Source of the DNA: an uncultured Lachnospiraceae bacterium
Lineage (GTDB): Bacteria > Bacillota > Clostridia > Lachnospirales > Lachnospiraceae
Direction of reading: 5' to 3'
Assembly (NCBI GenBank): GCA_902774915.1
Contig: CACYKH010000014.1
Span: forward strand, 16,101-80,100
DNA: 64,000 bases
Shown: one piece after another, positions 33,566 through 44,025 of the stretch
Layout: each line of letters starts with the position of its first letter
Numbering within the stretch: the first letter of the stretch is position 1
Program-made: the position numbers and the translations under genes
Notes under the pieces: generated by a model
Seen by the model: only the letters and a program-made list of their open reading frames with translations
What the model was told of the DNA's origin: nothing
Database searches by the model: none

Positions 33566-34651
33566 ATGATCAGATATTTAATAAAAAACAATTTCAAGCT
33601 AATGGCCAGGAGTAAGACGAATTTCCTCCTGTTTGTCATAACTCCATTGATACTCATAGCACTGCTTTCTAGTGCATTTAATGATCTTATGAAGAAGTAT
33701 GAAGGTGATGTAAGTATTAGTGCAGGTTATAGAATAGATGATGATACTTCAACCGAGATTTTAGATGCACTTAAAGATGCGGCTGAAGAAGGAAATGTGG
33801 ATCTTAAGGAGTATTCAACCGGAGAACCTGAGGAACTAATTAAGGAAGAGGATCTGGGAGCCTTCGTGGTATTTAATGGCGACTCTTATAAAATTTATCA
33901 GAATGATAAAAATAAGGAAGAGGGTAAAGCTCTCGAGTATATGATAAATGCATTCTATGACAGAGTTGTTACGGCTACGGTCACACAGAAGACAGAACAG
34001 GGCGTTTCATCGAGTGATCTCAGAATAGAGAATCCTGATTACATGCCACCTATCGAATCCACGGATTATTATGGAATCATAGAGATTGTGTACTTCGGAT
34101 GGTGTGCCATAGTTTGTGGAGCTGGAGTTTTTATGAATGAGAAGAAATACCGAATCAGAAAGAAACTTCGTGTTTCATCTCTAAGCGAAACACAGCAGTA
34201 TATGGCAAAATACATTCCAATGGTTATGGTGGTTTCTATTGGAACACTTTTATCAACAGCATTATCAATTCTACTCTTTGGAGTACATTGGGGTAATCCA
34301 CTTTTATCAGCAGTTATAGTTGTTCTTTCAACAGCAGCTGCGACAGCACTGGGACTCATGGTTTACAGCATCACAGACAATATGGTAGTAACAATAATCT
34401 CAGTATTTTCATTAGTTTGGTTTGCCGGTTTCTTCGGAGGAAGCTTCGAGACCTATATGTTCTCGGCACATTCAATGTCAGTTAAAATGGCATCTCCTAT
34501 ATATCACATTAACAGAGCTTTGGTTGAGCTCTCATGTATGGGACACAGCGATTTCGTTGGAAGCGCAATTGGTTATTCATTAGCAATAATAGTGGTTTGT
34601 ACATTGATTGGTATCTTCGCAGGAACCATTAGAAAGAGAGGAAAAGCATGA
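33566..34651 (+). CDS. ABC-2 type transporter permease
   Basis: A 361-aa membrane protein: TM1 near residues 20-40, an extracytoplasmic acidic domain of about 150 aa, then five or six helices (about 180-355). This is the ABC-2 permease plan. The N-terminal RSKTNFLLFVITPL is typical. It follows the ATPase directly and overlaps the next permease by ATGA. Confidence 0.9.
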   Translation: MIRYLIKNNFKLMARSKTNFLLFVITPLILIALLSSAFNDLMKKYEGDVSISAGYRIDDDTSTEILDALKDAAEEGNVDLKEYSTGEPEELIKEEDLGAFVVFNGDSYKIYQNDKNKEEGKALEYMINAFYDRVVTATVTQKTEQGVSSSDLRIENPDYMPPIESTDYYGIIEIVYFGWCAIVCGAGVFMNEKKYRIRKKLRVSSLSETQQYMAKYIPMVMVVSIGTLLSTALSILLFGVHWGNPLLSAVIVVLSTAAATALGLMVYSITDNMVVTIISVFSLVWFAGFFGGSFETYMFSAHSMSVKMASPIYHINRALVELSCMGHSDFVGSAIGYSLAIIVVCTLIGIFAGTIRKRGKA

Positions 34652-35907
34652 AAACATTAGTAAAAACAAGCATAAAATTACTTTTCAGATCAAAAGCATT
34701 CTGGTTTTTCCTTGTGCTTATGCCTATTCTTTCTACATTCATCCTTACTCTTAAATTTGACTCATCTGCTGCTTTTGGAGATGGAAATGAGGAGAAAATA
34801 ATTGAACTGGCAAATGCGGATGAGAAGGTTGCTTACCGTGGCGGTAAGGGTGAATACCTTATAAAAGTATATGATGCATCCGGCAGTGATCTTTCAGAAT
34901 ATTTCCTTCAGAAAATCTGTGATTCAGGTATGTTCCTGGTTCATAGAGCAGACCTTACAAAAGATGATATAAAGGATCAGGTTAACGAAGAGTTTATTAC
35001 TGACCATATTGAAAAAGATGGTTACGAAGACAGAATGGGTGTTGCAATCTATCTTACACCTGATTTTGATGAGGCAGTATTAGATGGTGACTATAGAAAG
35101 GCTCTTACAATTTATGTTCTTTCTAAGGATTCAAGAACAGAAGTCCTTGAGGACGAGATGGCATTTCAGCTTTCAAGAATTAAGGATCTGGGTACTATAG
35201 ATGCGTTGGAAAAGGTGGATGAATACATACCAGAAAAGACTATTGAAACTGTTGCTGGTGGTGACGGAAGAAACCTGACTACAACACAGATCAATCAGAA
35301 AACACAGATGGGCTATGCATTCTCATTCCTTACACTTGGATTTGTATTCTGCGGTATATTCGTAGCGCATGCATCTATTAAGGAACAGAAGAATGGTGTT
35401 CTTACAAGAATCAACCTTACTAAGGCAAGCACACTTCAGTACTTTGTTTCTAAGTTTATAACAGGTTTCGTTATAGCAGTTATGTTTGCGGCTATTGAAT
35501 CTGTTTGCTCAATTATGCTGGACTTCGATGACCTTGGAATGAACAGATTTAAGTTTATAGGAATGATATTCTTAATGGGACTGATCTTCAGCTCATTGAG
35601 TATGCTTATTGGAATCCTTTTAGGAGATATAATGAGCTCCAACGTTGCAGCATTTACAATCTGGTGTATGTCAGCACTTCTCAGTGGTCTTTACTTCCCA
35701 CTTAACTATACATCAAATGCACTTAAGGTTCTTTCCTTCCTTATGCCACAGAAGTGGTTTGTGACAGGTGCTGAAATGATATTTGTTGGAGACAATAATG
35801 CATTTCCTATGTTAATATGTATAACAGCAGCATACCTGGCTGTTATCATCAGTCTTGGAAGTCTTGGACTGAAAATAAGAAGGACAGATTCATGGGGGAA
35901 TTCTTAA
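34648..35907 (+). CDS. ABC-2 type transporter permease, second subunit
   Basis: A 419-aa permease with the same plan as its neighbour: one N-terminal helix (RSKAFWFFLVLMPILSTFI), a large outside domain (about 40-220), and five or six C-terminal helices. Its start overlaps the preceding stop by ATGA. Two different permeases with one ATPase suggest a heterodimeric exporter. Its 3' end overlaps the start of the kinase gene by 16 bp. Confidence 0.9.
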   Translation: MKTLVKTSIKLLFRSKAFWFFLVLMPILSTFILTLKFDSSAAFGDGNEEKIIELANADEKVAYRGGKGEYLIKVYDASGSDLSEYFLQKICDSGMFLVHRADLTKDDIKDQVNEEFITDHIEKDGYEDRMGVAIYLTPDFDEAVLDGDYRKALTIYVLSKDSRTEVLEDEMAFQLSRIKDLGTIDALEKVDEYIPEKTIETVAGGDGRNLTTTQINQKTQMGYAFSFLTLGFVFCGIFVAHASIKEQKNGVLTRINLTKASTLQYFVSKFITGFVIAVMFAAIESVCSIMLDFDDLGMNRFKFIGMIFLMGLIFSSLSMLIGILLGDIMSSNVAAFTIWCMSALLSGLYFPLNYTSNALKVLSFLMPQKWFVTGAEMIFVGDNNAFPMLICITAAYLAVIISLGSLGLKIRRTDSWGNS

Positions 35908-37031
35908 AAGACAATTATTTTACTGGAGTTCGAATAATTCTGATGCTCGTTCTGAGCATATACGGAATTGCGATAAATGACAGTTATGAGTGGAACACAG
36001 GAGTATCTGTAAAGGTACTCCTGCTTGTTTCGTTATTTATATCCTTAATGGCACTTAAAGAACTTGTTGGAAAATCCATGAAAAGAGTTTTTATGATGGG
36101 TGCCATTATTGTTTTTGCATTTCTATTTAAGGTGGGCGGCTCAGGTTACATTTTACTTGGGGTATTTCTCATTCTGGAGATACTCTATTTACTGGAAGCT
36201 CCTCTTATCATGTTTATTTTCCCTTTTATTACGGTGTTTTATGAATCGCCGATAGATAGTCTTACTTTGCTTGTTGTTGTATTCGTTTTGACTGTTTGTT
36301 ATATCCAGCATATTTTTATCGTTACACCTTATAGAAAACAGGTGATGGAAGAGACAAAAACTCAGCAGGGTCTTAAGCGGGATATGGAAACTCAGGAAAA
36401 TGCGTCCCGAGAAGAGTTAAAGAAAAACCGGCTTCAGGCAGAGAACAAAATGTTGGAGGAAAGAGCAAACCTTTCCCAGACTCTTCACGATAAGCTGGGC
36501 CATAACATAAATGGTTCTATTTATCAGCTGGAAGCCAGCAAGGTTATTATGGATAAAGAGCCTGAAAAGGCAAGGGGCATGATACAGGCTGTTATAGATC
36601 AGCTCCGAACCGGAATGGACGAGATAAGAGCCATCCTCAGAAAGGAAAGACCAGAGAAGCAGCAAATGGCTATGCTTCAGCTGTACGAGCTTTGTGAAGA
36701 TTGCAATAAAAAAGGTGTTGAAGCAGAGTTTGAAAAAGAGGGAGATCTTTCTGCAATACCGGACAGCCTGTGGGAGATTATCCTGGACAATGCCTTCGAG
36801 GCCGTTACTAATTCTATGAAGTATTCTAAATGTAATTCCATTAATATTAAAATTATTGTGATGAATAAGATGGTAAGATGCGTAGTCAGGGATGACGGAA
36901 TAGGCTGTGACGAGATAGTAGATGGAATGGGCCTTTCCGGAATGAGAAAGAGAGTGAGAAGTGTGGGTGGAAATATAGATTTCAACACTCATCCTGGATT
37001 TGAGGTTAGCATGCTTCTCCCGTTAGAATAG
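35892..37031 (+). CDS. NarL-type (HisKA_3) sensor histidine kinase
   Basis: A 379-aa kinase with about five closely packed transmembrane helices (residues 10-150) and almost no outside domain, as in DesK/LiaS-like intramembrane sensors. A coiled coil follows, then the phospho-His in LSQTLHDKLGHNING and a C-terminal HATPase (ILDNAFEAVTNSMKYS, DDGIGCDEI, MGLSGMRKRV). The start at 35892 (MGEFLKDN) is chosen because the earlier in-frame start lies well inside the permease gene; AGGA is upstream. It pairs with the regulator at 37086. Confidence 0.93.
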   Translation: MGEFLKDNYFTGVRIILMLVLSIYGIAINDSYEWNTGVSVKVLLLVSLFISLMALKELVGKSMKRVFMMGAIIVFAFLFKVGGSGYILLGVFLILEILYLLEAPLIMFIFPFITVFYESPIDSLTLLVVVFVLTVCYIQHIFIVTPYRKQVMEETKTQQGLKRDMETQENASREELKKNRLQAENKMLEERANLSQTLHDKLGHNINGSIYQLEASKVIMDKEPEKARGMIQAVIDQLRTGMDEIRAILRKERPEKQQMAMLQLYELCEDCNKKGVEAEFEKEGDLSAIPDSLWEIILDNAFEAVTNSMKYSKCNSINIKIIVMNKMVRCVVRDDGIGCDEIVDGMGLSGMRKRVRSVGGNIDFNTHPGFEVSMLLPLE

Positions 37032-37085
37032 AGTGTTGTTTTGAGACCAATAGACCGAAGAATCATTTGAAAGAAAGAGGGAAAG

Positions 37086-37733
37086 ATGGAGAAAATAAAA
37101 GTAATAATTGCAGACGATAGTGATTTTGTCCGTGACGGAATGAAGATAATTTTGGATGTGGATGATGATTTTGATGTAATAGGCTGCGCGGCAAATGGTA
37201 AAGAAGCGATTGAGATTGCAGAGAAGAATAAGCCAGATGTTTTCCTGATGGATATTCAGATGCCTGAAATGGACGGAATAGAGGCGACTAAGTATATAGT
37301 AGAAAATGATCTGGGAAAGGTTCTTATTCTTACAACCTTTGATGATAATGACCTGGTGAAGCAGGCACTGCAGAATGGAGCGAAGGGTTATCTTATAAAG
37401 AACCATACACCTGACCACTTAAAGCAGATGATTAAATCTGTATATAATGGAACCGGAGTTATGGAGGAAAGCATCTTGGAATCTCTTGCTACCAGCGAGG
37501 TTTCTGGTGGCTCGTCAGGTGGTTCGGCCGAGGGCTTTGATGCATCTGATTATTCAGAAAGAGAGCTGGACATTGTGAAGGCTGTTGCGGAAGGCCTTTC
37601 AAATAAAGAGATTGCTGCAAAGCTTTTTATATCAGAGGGAACGGTTAAGAATTATATAACTAACATATTATCTAAAGAAAACCTTTCACATAGAACGGCA
37701 CTTGCGGTATACTACCTCACAGGGAAAAAATAA
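37086..37733 (+). CDS. NarL/LuxR-family response regulator (LiaR/VraR-like)
   Basis: A 215-aa regulator: receiver (about 1-120; DDSD, phospho-Asp in VFLMDIQMPEMDG, TTFDD, K in YLIKNH) and a LuxR-type helix-turn-helix (about 150-215; YSERELDIVKAVAEGLSNKEIAAKLFISEGTVKNYITNILSK). It works with the preceding kinase and probably controls the ABC-2 operon through the inverted repeat at 32692-32703. Confidence 0.95.
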   Translation: MEKIKVIIADDSDFVRDGMKIILDVDDDFDVIGCAANGKEAIEIAEKNKPDVFLMDIQMPEMDGIEATKYIVENDLGKVLILTTFDDNDLVKQALQNGAKGYLIKNHTPDHLKQMIKSVYNGTGVMEESILESLATSEVSGGSSGGSAEGFDASDYSERELDIVKAVAEGLSNKEIAAKLFISEGTVKNYITNILSKENLSHRTALAVYYLTGKK

Positions 37734-37769
37734 AGAAGAATTTACATGGGTGAAATTCAGGAGGAAACA

Positions 37770-40508
37770 ATGAAATACTATCTGGAAGAATTTGATAAGG
37801 TCCTTGCTGAAGTTAAGTCCGACGAAGATGGACTTAAGAAAAGCGAGGTCGAAAAAAGACTGGAAGAATACGGGCCTAATAAATTAGTAGAGAAAGAGAA
37901 GGAGAGTCTCATTCACAAATTCTTTAAAGAGATTTGTGAACCCATGACGATCGTTCTTATAATCGCGGCTATCATATCAGCTGTTACAGCGGTATTTTCG
38001 CATGAAGGCTTTGCAGATGTATTCATTATTCTGACGGTTGTAATAGTGAATGCTGTTCTTGGTGTTTATCAGGAATCAAAAGCAGAGTCAGCTATTGCGG
38101 CGCTTCAGGAAATAGCAGCTGCACAGTCTAAGGTTATCAGAGACGGCGAAGTAATGGTCATCCCTTCAGTAGACCTTGTGCCAGGAGATATCATTACACT
38201 TGAGGCTGGAGATGCAGTCCCAGCAGATGCCAGAGTTATAGAGGCCGCATCTCTCAAGGTTGAGGAAGCTGCCCTTACAGGTGAATCGGTTCCTTCAGAT
38301 AAGACCGCAAATGTTCTTGATCTTAACGGAGCAACAGATGTTCCACTTGGTGACAGAGCAAACATGCTATATATGGGTTCTTCTGTTCAGTATGGCCGTG
38401 CTAAGGCTGTTGTTGTTGGAACTGGAATGAATACCGAGATGGGTAAGATTGCAGATCAGCTTTCACAGGCAGGTGATGAGGAGACACCTCTTCAGATAAA
38501 ACTGAAGGAATTATCAAAGATACTTTCAATCATGGTTCTTGTAATCTGTGCAGTTATCTTTGGTATAAATATAGTTAGAAATCTTGTTACAGGCGCAGGC
38601 CTTACCGGTGAGTTCTTTATTAATACATTTATGATAGCTATCTCACTTGCAGTTGCTGCTATCCCAGAAGGTCTTGCGGCAGTAGTTACAGTTCTTCTTT
38701 CAATCGGCGTAACACATATGTCAAAGAATCACGCCATTATCAGAAGGCTTACAGCAGTTGAGACTCTTGGTTGTACAGAAATAATTTGTTCAGATAAAAC
38801 AGGAACACTTACTCAGAATAAGATGACAGTTGTTGAGCATGTAACTATTTCTGATGGAAGTGTTGAAGTTGAAAGTGATGAGAATGGAAAACTTCTTCCA
38901 GACGATAACCTTTCTGATGATGGAAGAATTCTTATTCTTGGAATGGCTCTTTGCTCAGATGCTGAGTGGGAGACAGATAAGGCTGTTGGTGAGGCTACAG
39001 AATGCGCTCTTGTAACAGATGCAGCTAAGAATGGAATGGAGAAGGCTAAGCTTAAGGAAACATATCCAAGAGTTGGTGAGGCTCCTTTCGATTCACTTAG
39101 AAAGATGATGAGTACTATTCATCAGGATCCAGAGGGTGGATACACTCAGTTCACAAAGGGTGCGCCTGACTGCGTTCTTGATGCTTGTAATTATTACCTA
39201 ATGGATGGTCAGGTTCATGAGATGACACCAGAGGTGCTAAAGAAGATACAGCAGGCCAACAAGGGAATGGCTGATAGAGCTCTCAGAGTATTGGCGCTTG
39301 CTTATCACAAGATGGAGAAGGTTCCTTCTGATCTTTCTCCTGAGAAGATAGAGAATGACCTGATTTATGTTGGTCTTTGCGGAATGATAGATCCTATCAG
39401 ACCAGAGGTTAAGGTCGCAATCGGTGAATGCCGCAAGGCAGGAATTCGTCCTGTTATGATTACAGGTGATCACAAGGATACAGCTGTTGCTATTGCAAAA
39501 CAACTTGGAATTCTTGATGGCGTTGACGAGAATGGAGAGGCAACAACATTTGAAGCTATTACTGGTGCAGAGCTGGAAGAACTTTCAGATGAATACTTCA
39601 TGGAGCATGTTGGAGATTATTCAGTTTATGCCAGAGTTCAGCCTGAGCATAAGGTTAGAATAGTTAATGCATGGAAGGAAAAAGGCAAGGTTACTGCCAT
39701 GACTGGTGACGGTGTAAACGATGCTCCTTCTATTAAGTCAGCTGATATCGGTGTAGGAATGGGAATTACTGGAACCGATGTTACAAAGAATGTTGCAGAT
39801 ATGATCCTGACAGATGATAACTTTGCAACCATCGTTGCTGCAGTTGCTGAGGGACGAAGAATTTACGATAACATTCGTAAGGCAATCCAGTTCCTTCTTT
39901 CCTCTAACCTAGCAGAGGTTATTGCAATCTTCATTGCGACTATTATGAACTTTACAATCCTTAAGCCAGCACATCTGCTTTGGATTAATCTTATTACTGA
40001 CTGCTTCCCAGCAATCGGACTTGGTATGGAAGAAGCAGAGGCAAATACAATGACACAGCCACCAAGGAAAAAGACAGATGGCATTTTCTCTGGTGGACTT
40101 GGGGTAGATGTAATCCTTCAGGGTACGGTGATTGCTGTGCTTACAGTTGTTTCTTATATTATTGGTCATTATCTGGAAAGTGGAAGCTGGGCAGTTCAGA
40201 CTTCTCCTGACGGAATGACAATGGCCTTCCTTACACTTTCGCTTATGGAGATTTTCCATAGCTTTAATATGAGATCCAGAAGGGCATCTCTCTTCACACT
40301 TAAGAAGCAGAACGTTACACTTTGGGGAACTCTTGTTTTCTCACTTGTGCTGACGGTGACAATACTTTATGTGCCAGCTCTTAGAAGAATTTTCTCTTTC
40401 AGCTTTATTGACGGAAAAGAGTTTGGTATAGCTGTTGGGCTTGCATTCCTCATTATTCCTATAGTGGAGATTTCAAAGCTTATTCAAAGAGCGGTTGAAA
40501 AGAAGTAA
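37770..40508 (+). CDS. calcium-type P-ATPase (P2 cation pump)
   Basis: A 912-aa P-type ATPase: N-terminal cation ATPase domain, TGES actuator motif, phosphorylation site CSDKTGTLT, KGAPD nucleotide site, MITGDHKDTA, MTGDGVNDAPS, and ten transmembrane helices. The ion motif VAAIPEGL in TM4 and a C-terminal domain with NLITD are those of SERCA/PMCA-like pumps, so Ca2+ export is likely, with Mn2+ possible. The start at 37770 (MKYYLEEF) has AGGAGG 6 nt upstream; the ATG 24 bp earlier does not. It follows the regulator by 36 bp and may be in the same transcript. Confidence 0.92.
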   Translation: MKYYLEEFDKVLAEVKSDEDGLKKSEVEKRLEEYGPNKLVEKEKESLIHKFFKEICEPMTIVLIIAAIISAVTAVFSHEGFADVFIILTVVIVNAVLGVYQESKAESAIAALQEIAAAQSKVIRDGEVMVIPSVDLVPGDIITLEAGDAVPADARVIEAASLKVEEAALTGESVPSDKTANVLDLNGATDVPLGDRANMLYMGSSVQYGRAKAVVVGTGMNTEMGKIADQLSQAGDEETPLQIKLKELSKILSIMVLVICAVIFGINIVRNLVTGAGLTGEFFINTFMIAISLAVAAIPEGLAAVVTVLLSIGVTHMSKNHAIIRRLTAVETLGCTEIICSDKTGTLTQNKMTVVEHVTISDGSVEVESDENGKLLPDDNLSDDGRILILGMALCSDAEWETDKAVGEATECALVTDAAKNGMEKAKLKETYPRVGEAPFDSLRKMMSTIHQDPEGGYTQFTKGAPDCVLDACNYYLMDGQVHEMTPEVLKKIQQANKGMADRALRVLALAYHKMEKVPSDLSPEKIENDLIYVGLCGMIDPIRPEVKVAIGECRKAGIRPVMITGDHKDTAVAIAKQLGILDGVDENGEATTFEAITGAELEELSDEYFMEHVGDYSVYARVQPEHKVRIVNAWKEKGKVTAMTGDGVNDAPSIKSADIGVGMGITGTDVTKNVADMILTDDNFATIVAAVAEGRRIYDNIRKAIQFLLSSNLAEVIAIFIATIMNFTILKPAHLLWINLITDCFPAIGLGMEEAEANTMTQPPRKKTDGIFSGGLGVDVILQGTVIAVLTVVSYIIGHYLESGSWAVQTSPDGMTMAFLTLSLMEIFHSFNMRSRRASLFTLKKQNVTLWGTLVFSLVLTVTILYVPALRRIFSFSFIDGKEFGIAVGLAFLIIPIVEISKLIQRAVEKK

Positions 40509-40577
40509 AATAGCCAATTAATAAACGAATAATACTGATTAAGAAACAGTTAAGAATTAAAGAAGAAACAGGTTAAG

Positions 40578-40633
40578 ACTTCCGTGATGGGTTGTTGTAT
40601 ATTAACATCAACAAGCCAACACGGAAGTTTTTT
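40578..40633 (+). terminator. long-stem terminator after the P-ATPase
   Basis: A 20-bp stem with two mismatches (40578-40597 with 40609-40628) beginning ACTTCCGTG and ending CACGGAAGT, then six T. Confidence 0.9.
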
Positions 40634-40683
40634 GATGAAGCATTTAGTGAAGGATATTCAAATAAAGAATAGGAGAATTAAAA

Positions 40684-41489
40684 ATGAGTAAAGAAACAGT
40701 ATTAACAGCTAAGGATTTATCTAAGACATTTTCAAATGAGTCAGTTCAGCAGCATGTACTGAAGAATCTTAACTTAGAAATATATAAAGGAGATTTCACA
40801 GTAATCATGCACTTAGCGGTATGGATAGACCGACACTCGGAACTATTACATATAACGTTAAGGATAAGCTGGAGAAGAAATGCAAGAAGACAAATGGTGG
40901 GAGCGGGGTTGAGATTTCAAAGTTCAGCAATGACTGCCTGGCAATGTTCAGAAGAAACCATTGCGGATTTGTTTTCCAGCAGAATTACTTAAATGACAGC
41001 ATGAGCGCTCTCGACAACATAATGGTATGTGGACTCCTTAAGACAAAGGATAGAAAAGCTCTTGCAGAGAAAAGTAAGGAGCTGTTGGAAAAGGTTGAGA
41101 TAACTTCTAAGGATTGGAACAAGTTCCCAACTCAGCTATCCGGTGGGCAGCAACAGAGAGTTGCGGTAGTAAGAGGAGTTATCAATCAGCCGGAGGTTCT
41201 CTTCGCAGATGAGCCAACGGGAGCTCTTAACTCTCAGAATACAACAAATGTTCTGGACATTCTTTCAGACCTGAATGATCAGGGACAGAGCATTGTTATG
41301 GTCACACATACAGTAAAGGCGGCAGAGAGAGCTAACAGAGTTATCTACCTGGCCGACGGAGTTATTACAGACGAAATAGACCTTGGCCCATACCTTGGGG
41401 ATTATAAAGACGAAAGTAATCCAAACAAAGAGCAGGCAATAGAAAGACACAGAAAACTCAAAGATTTCTTATCGGAAATGGGATGGTAA
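40684..41489 (+). pseudogene. ABC transporter ATPase, frame-broken, P-loop deleted
   Basis: The reading frame is a normal MacB/SalX-type ATPase up to GDFTVIM (ends 40809) and resumes in another frame as ALSGMDRPTLGTITY. Family comparison says about 12 residues with the Walker A motif (GSSGSGKST) are missing; reading offsets fit a 37-bp deletion, probably at ATG microhomology. The later motifs are intact: Q-loop FVFQQNYL, signature LSGGQQQRV, Walker B VLFADEPTGAL, H-loop VMVTHT. A protein started at 40821 would have no P-loop and could not hydrolyse ATP. A sequencing or assembly error cannot be excluded. Confidence 0.88.
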
Positions 41490-41490
41490 A

Positions 41491-41575
41491 GGTATCGATT
41501 TGCTTTGCAAATCGATGCCGGAGCGAAGCGACCAGCAAGCCGCAGTGCCTTGCAGGCACATGGGTGCCTGTAAGG
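41491..41575. repeat. two strong hairpins between ATPase and permease, REP-like
   Basis: Hairpin 1 is a 13-bp stem (41491-41503 with 41507-41519; core ATCGATTTGC / GCAAATCGAT) with a TTT loop. Hairpin 2 pairs CCTTGCAGGCAC (41548-41559) with GTGCCTGTAAGG (41564-41575). The 117-bp spacer is more GC-rich than its surroundings. It looks like an inserted palindromic repeat; an in-frame reading through it into the permease is unlikely to be used. Confidence 0.6.
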
Positions 41576-41605
41576 GCAGGCGGCGTTAAGCTAAAGGAGA
41601 AAACA

Positions 41606-43961
41606 ATGAATAGATTATTTATGATAGCTAAAAATAATATGAAAAAGCAACGTGGCGACATGATTACATTTTTCTTACTCACCATGATTGCTGTATTCCT
41701 TGTCTTTGACTCTGTGTCTGCACTTGCAGGAGCAAAGAATGTTATAAAGGATAGATTTACTGAAATTAAGGGAACAGATACACTCTTTGCGGTTGATGAT
41801 AGTAAGGAGTCTATGGAATGTCTTGAAAAAGCCCTTGAAAAGAATGGTGTTATAGAATATGAGCATACACCATTTCTCTTAATGAATGCTGATTATAAGA
41901 ATAAGAAGGATAAAGATTATACTTCTTCACAAATGATTGCAGAAAACTATAATAACAAAAATAAGTTTTGTGATGTTGTATCTGGTTTTTCTAATCTTAA
42001 GAAGGATGATGTTATTATTCCACTTTATATGAAGAATGCATTTGCAATCGGGGATACGCTTCAGATCAAGATAAGGGATGATGTATACGATCTCAGAGTT
42101 GCTGGATATCATGAGACACCATACTTTTGTTCGACTCTTATGATATCTATTGGATACTACTATGTTTCTGACGAAATGATGGAGGCATTTTCCGAGCATG
42201 CAACAGGAAACGTTAGTGCAGATGTTTTGGAAGAACAGCTATATAAGGCTAATTTCCAGTCGGTGCCTGGAAGTGATGAGAAAGATCTTGAAAAAATAGA
42301 GATGGCTGTTGCAGATGAGTTTAATGAACTTATAGCTCCTGTAAAAGAGGCTGATCCAATGGCTAGAAATAACCTTGATCTTACTGCAAACTGGAGCCTC
42401 TTCGAATGGGGTGACATGATGCTTCCAAGTGTAGTTCTTGGTGTTATCCTTCTCTTTGCTGTAATAACACTTGTTATAGCTCTTGTTATTACATCCTTCA
42501 GTATTAAGAACTTCATCCAGAGAAATATGAAGAATACCGGAATACTTGAGGCGAGTGGATATACTGTAAAGGAGCTTAGATGGGCTCTTACAATTCAGCT
42601 TCTCTTTGTGACTGTGCTGGGAATCATTTTTGGAGAAATACTTGCATTCCTTTCAGTTGGAAGCTTTGGAAGCCTTCTGGATATGCTGATCGGTATTTCC
42701 TGGAATCAGCCAATTAATGTAGTAGTAGCAATAGGTACAGCATTTTTCTTCTTTGTTACTATCTTTATAACAGTAAGACTTCTCAGTAGAAGATATAAGA
42801 AGATTGCAGTTCTGGATGCTCTAAGGGGCGGAATTAGTACTCATAACTTTAAGACTTTCTCTTAAGGATACATTTGGTGGTATAGGAAGAAATATTGCAA
42901 TGTCAGTTATTATAGCAATCCTTACTATTGTATCTCTTGTAGGAGTTGGATCGGTTGAAAACTTTAGTAATGATCCTGAGGGACTTATCGGTATCATGGG
43001 CTTTGAGTTTGGAGATATGGGAGTTACTGGTGAGTCAGGATATGCTGATGAGATGAGAGAGCTTTCCGGAGTAAAAAATGTACTCGTGGAAAACAGTATT
43101 GAGCCTACATATAGCTATAATGGCAAGACAAGTAAAATCTATACTATTGTAAATGATGATGGTAAATATGCTATTAATAAGGTTATGATCGAAGGAAGAT
43201 TTCCAGAAAATGATAACGAAGTAATGCTTACGGGTTCTGTTGCGAAAGAACTGGGCTGCAAAGTAGGAGATGTTATAACTGCAAAGATTGGTGATAAGAA
43301 AGAAGACTATATAGTTACTGGAATCAATCAGAGACTGATGCAGGCTGGTAGAACAGCGACTATGGTTAAGTCAGGAGCTGAAAGACTTGGTGCTAATATG
43401 CCATACGATAATTATTATGTGACGGCTGAGGATGGAGTTTCATATGATGAATTAAAGAAAACATTTGAAGATTATGCTGAGAAGGAGAAGCTTGATTTCT
43501 CATACTCTAAAATGGATGATATGATTTCGAGTGTTACAGATACATTAACAGTTACTATATCAGCTGTATGTGTTCTTCTTTCCATCATTACTGTTCTGAT
43601 CGTTGTATTTGTAGAATCACTTGTTATAAGAGCAAAGGTTACTCGTGAGTGGAGAGGAATGGGTATCAGCAAGGCACTTGGAATGAGTTCAGGCGAGCTA
43701 TTAACCCAGATAATGCTTTCCAACATCCCAGCCATAATAGTTGGATGTATAATAGGAGCACTTCTCTCAAGTCAGGCAGGTAAGGCTGTTGTGGAGATGG
43801 CATTTTCCTACATGGGTGTTCAGAATGTTCACTTTAATATATCATTCATCTGGATGGTGGTTGTGTTCGTAGGAATAGTCCTGGTAGCGATGATGACCTC
43901 AGGCCTCGCAGGAAGAAAAGTTAAGAAGATCAATCCAATCGAGATGATCACCGAAGAGTAG
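41606..43961 (+). pseudogene. FtsX-type ABC permease, split by a frameshift
   Basis: The N-terminal half (41606-42865) is a FtsX/MacB-like permease with TM1, an outside domain and three helices (about 270-410), then stops after LDALRGGISTHNFK. The other half continues in the next frame from about 42855 (LSLKDTFGGIGRNIAMSVIIAIL) to 43961, with a second outside domain and three more helices ending in GRKVKKINPIEMITEE. Together they make a single permease of about 785 aa. The offset needs loss of 2 (mod 3) bases or gain of one. GGAGAAAACA precedes the first ATG. The partner of the broken ATPase just upstream. Confidence 0.88.
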
Positions 43962-44025
43962 ACCATAGAAAAAATTTAATATTTAGTGTACAATAAGACC
44001 GATATTCTTTTTGGGAGGGTTTTAG

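Noticed and set aside
41483-41605. N-terminal extension of the permease reading through the double hairpin
   Set aside because: The extension (CRSEATSKPQC...) has no membrane or FtsX character, lacks a ribosome-binding site, and the ATG at 41606 has GGAGAAAACA in front.
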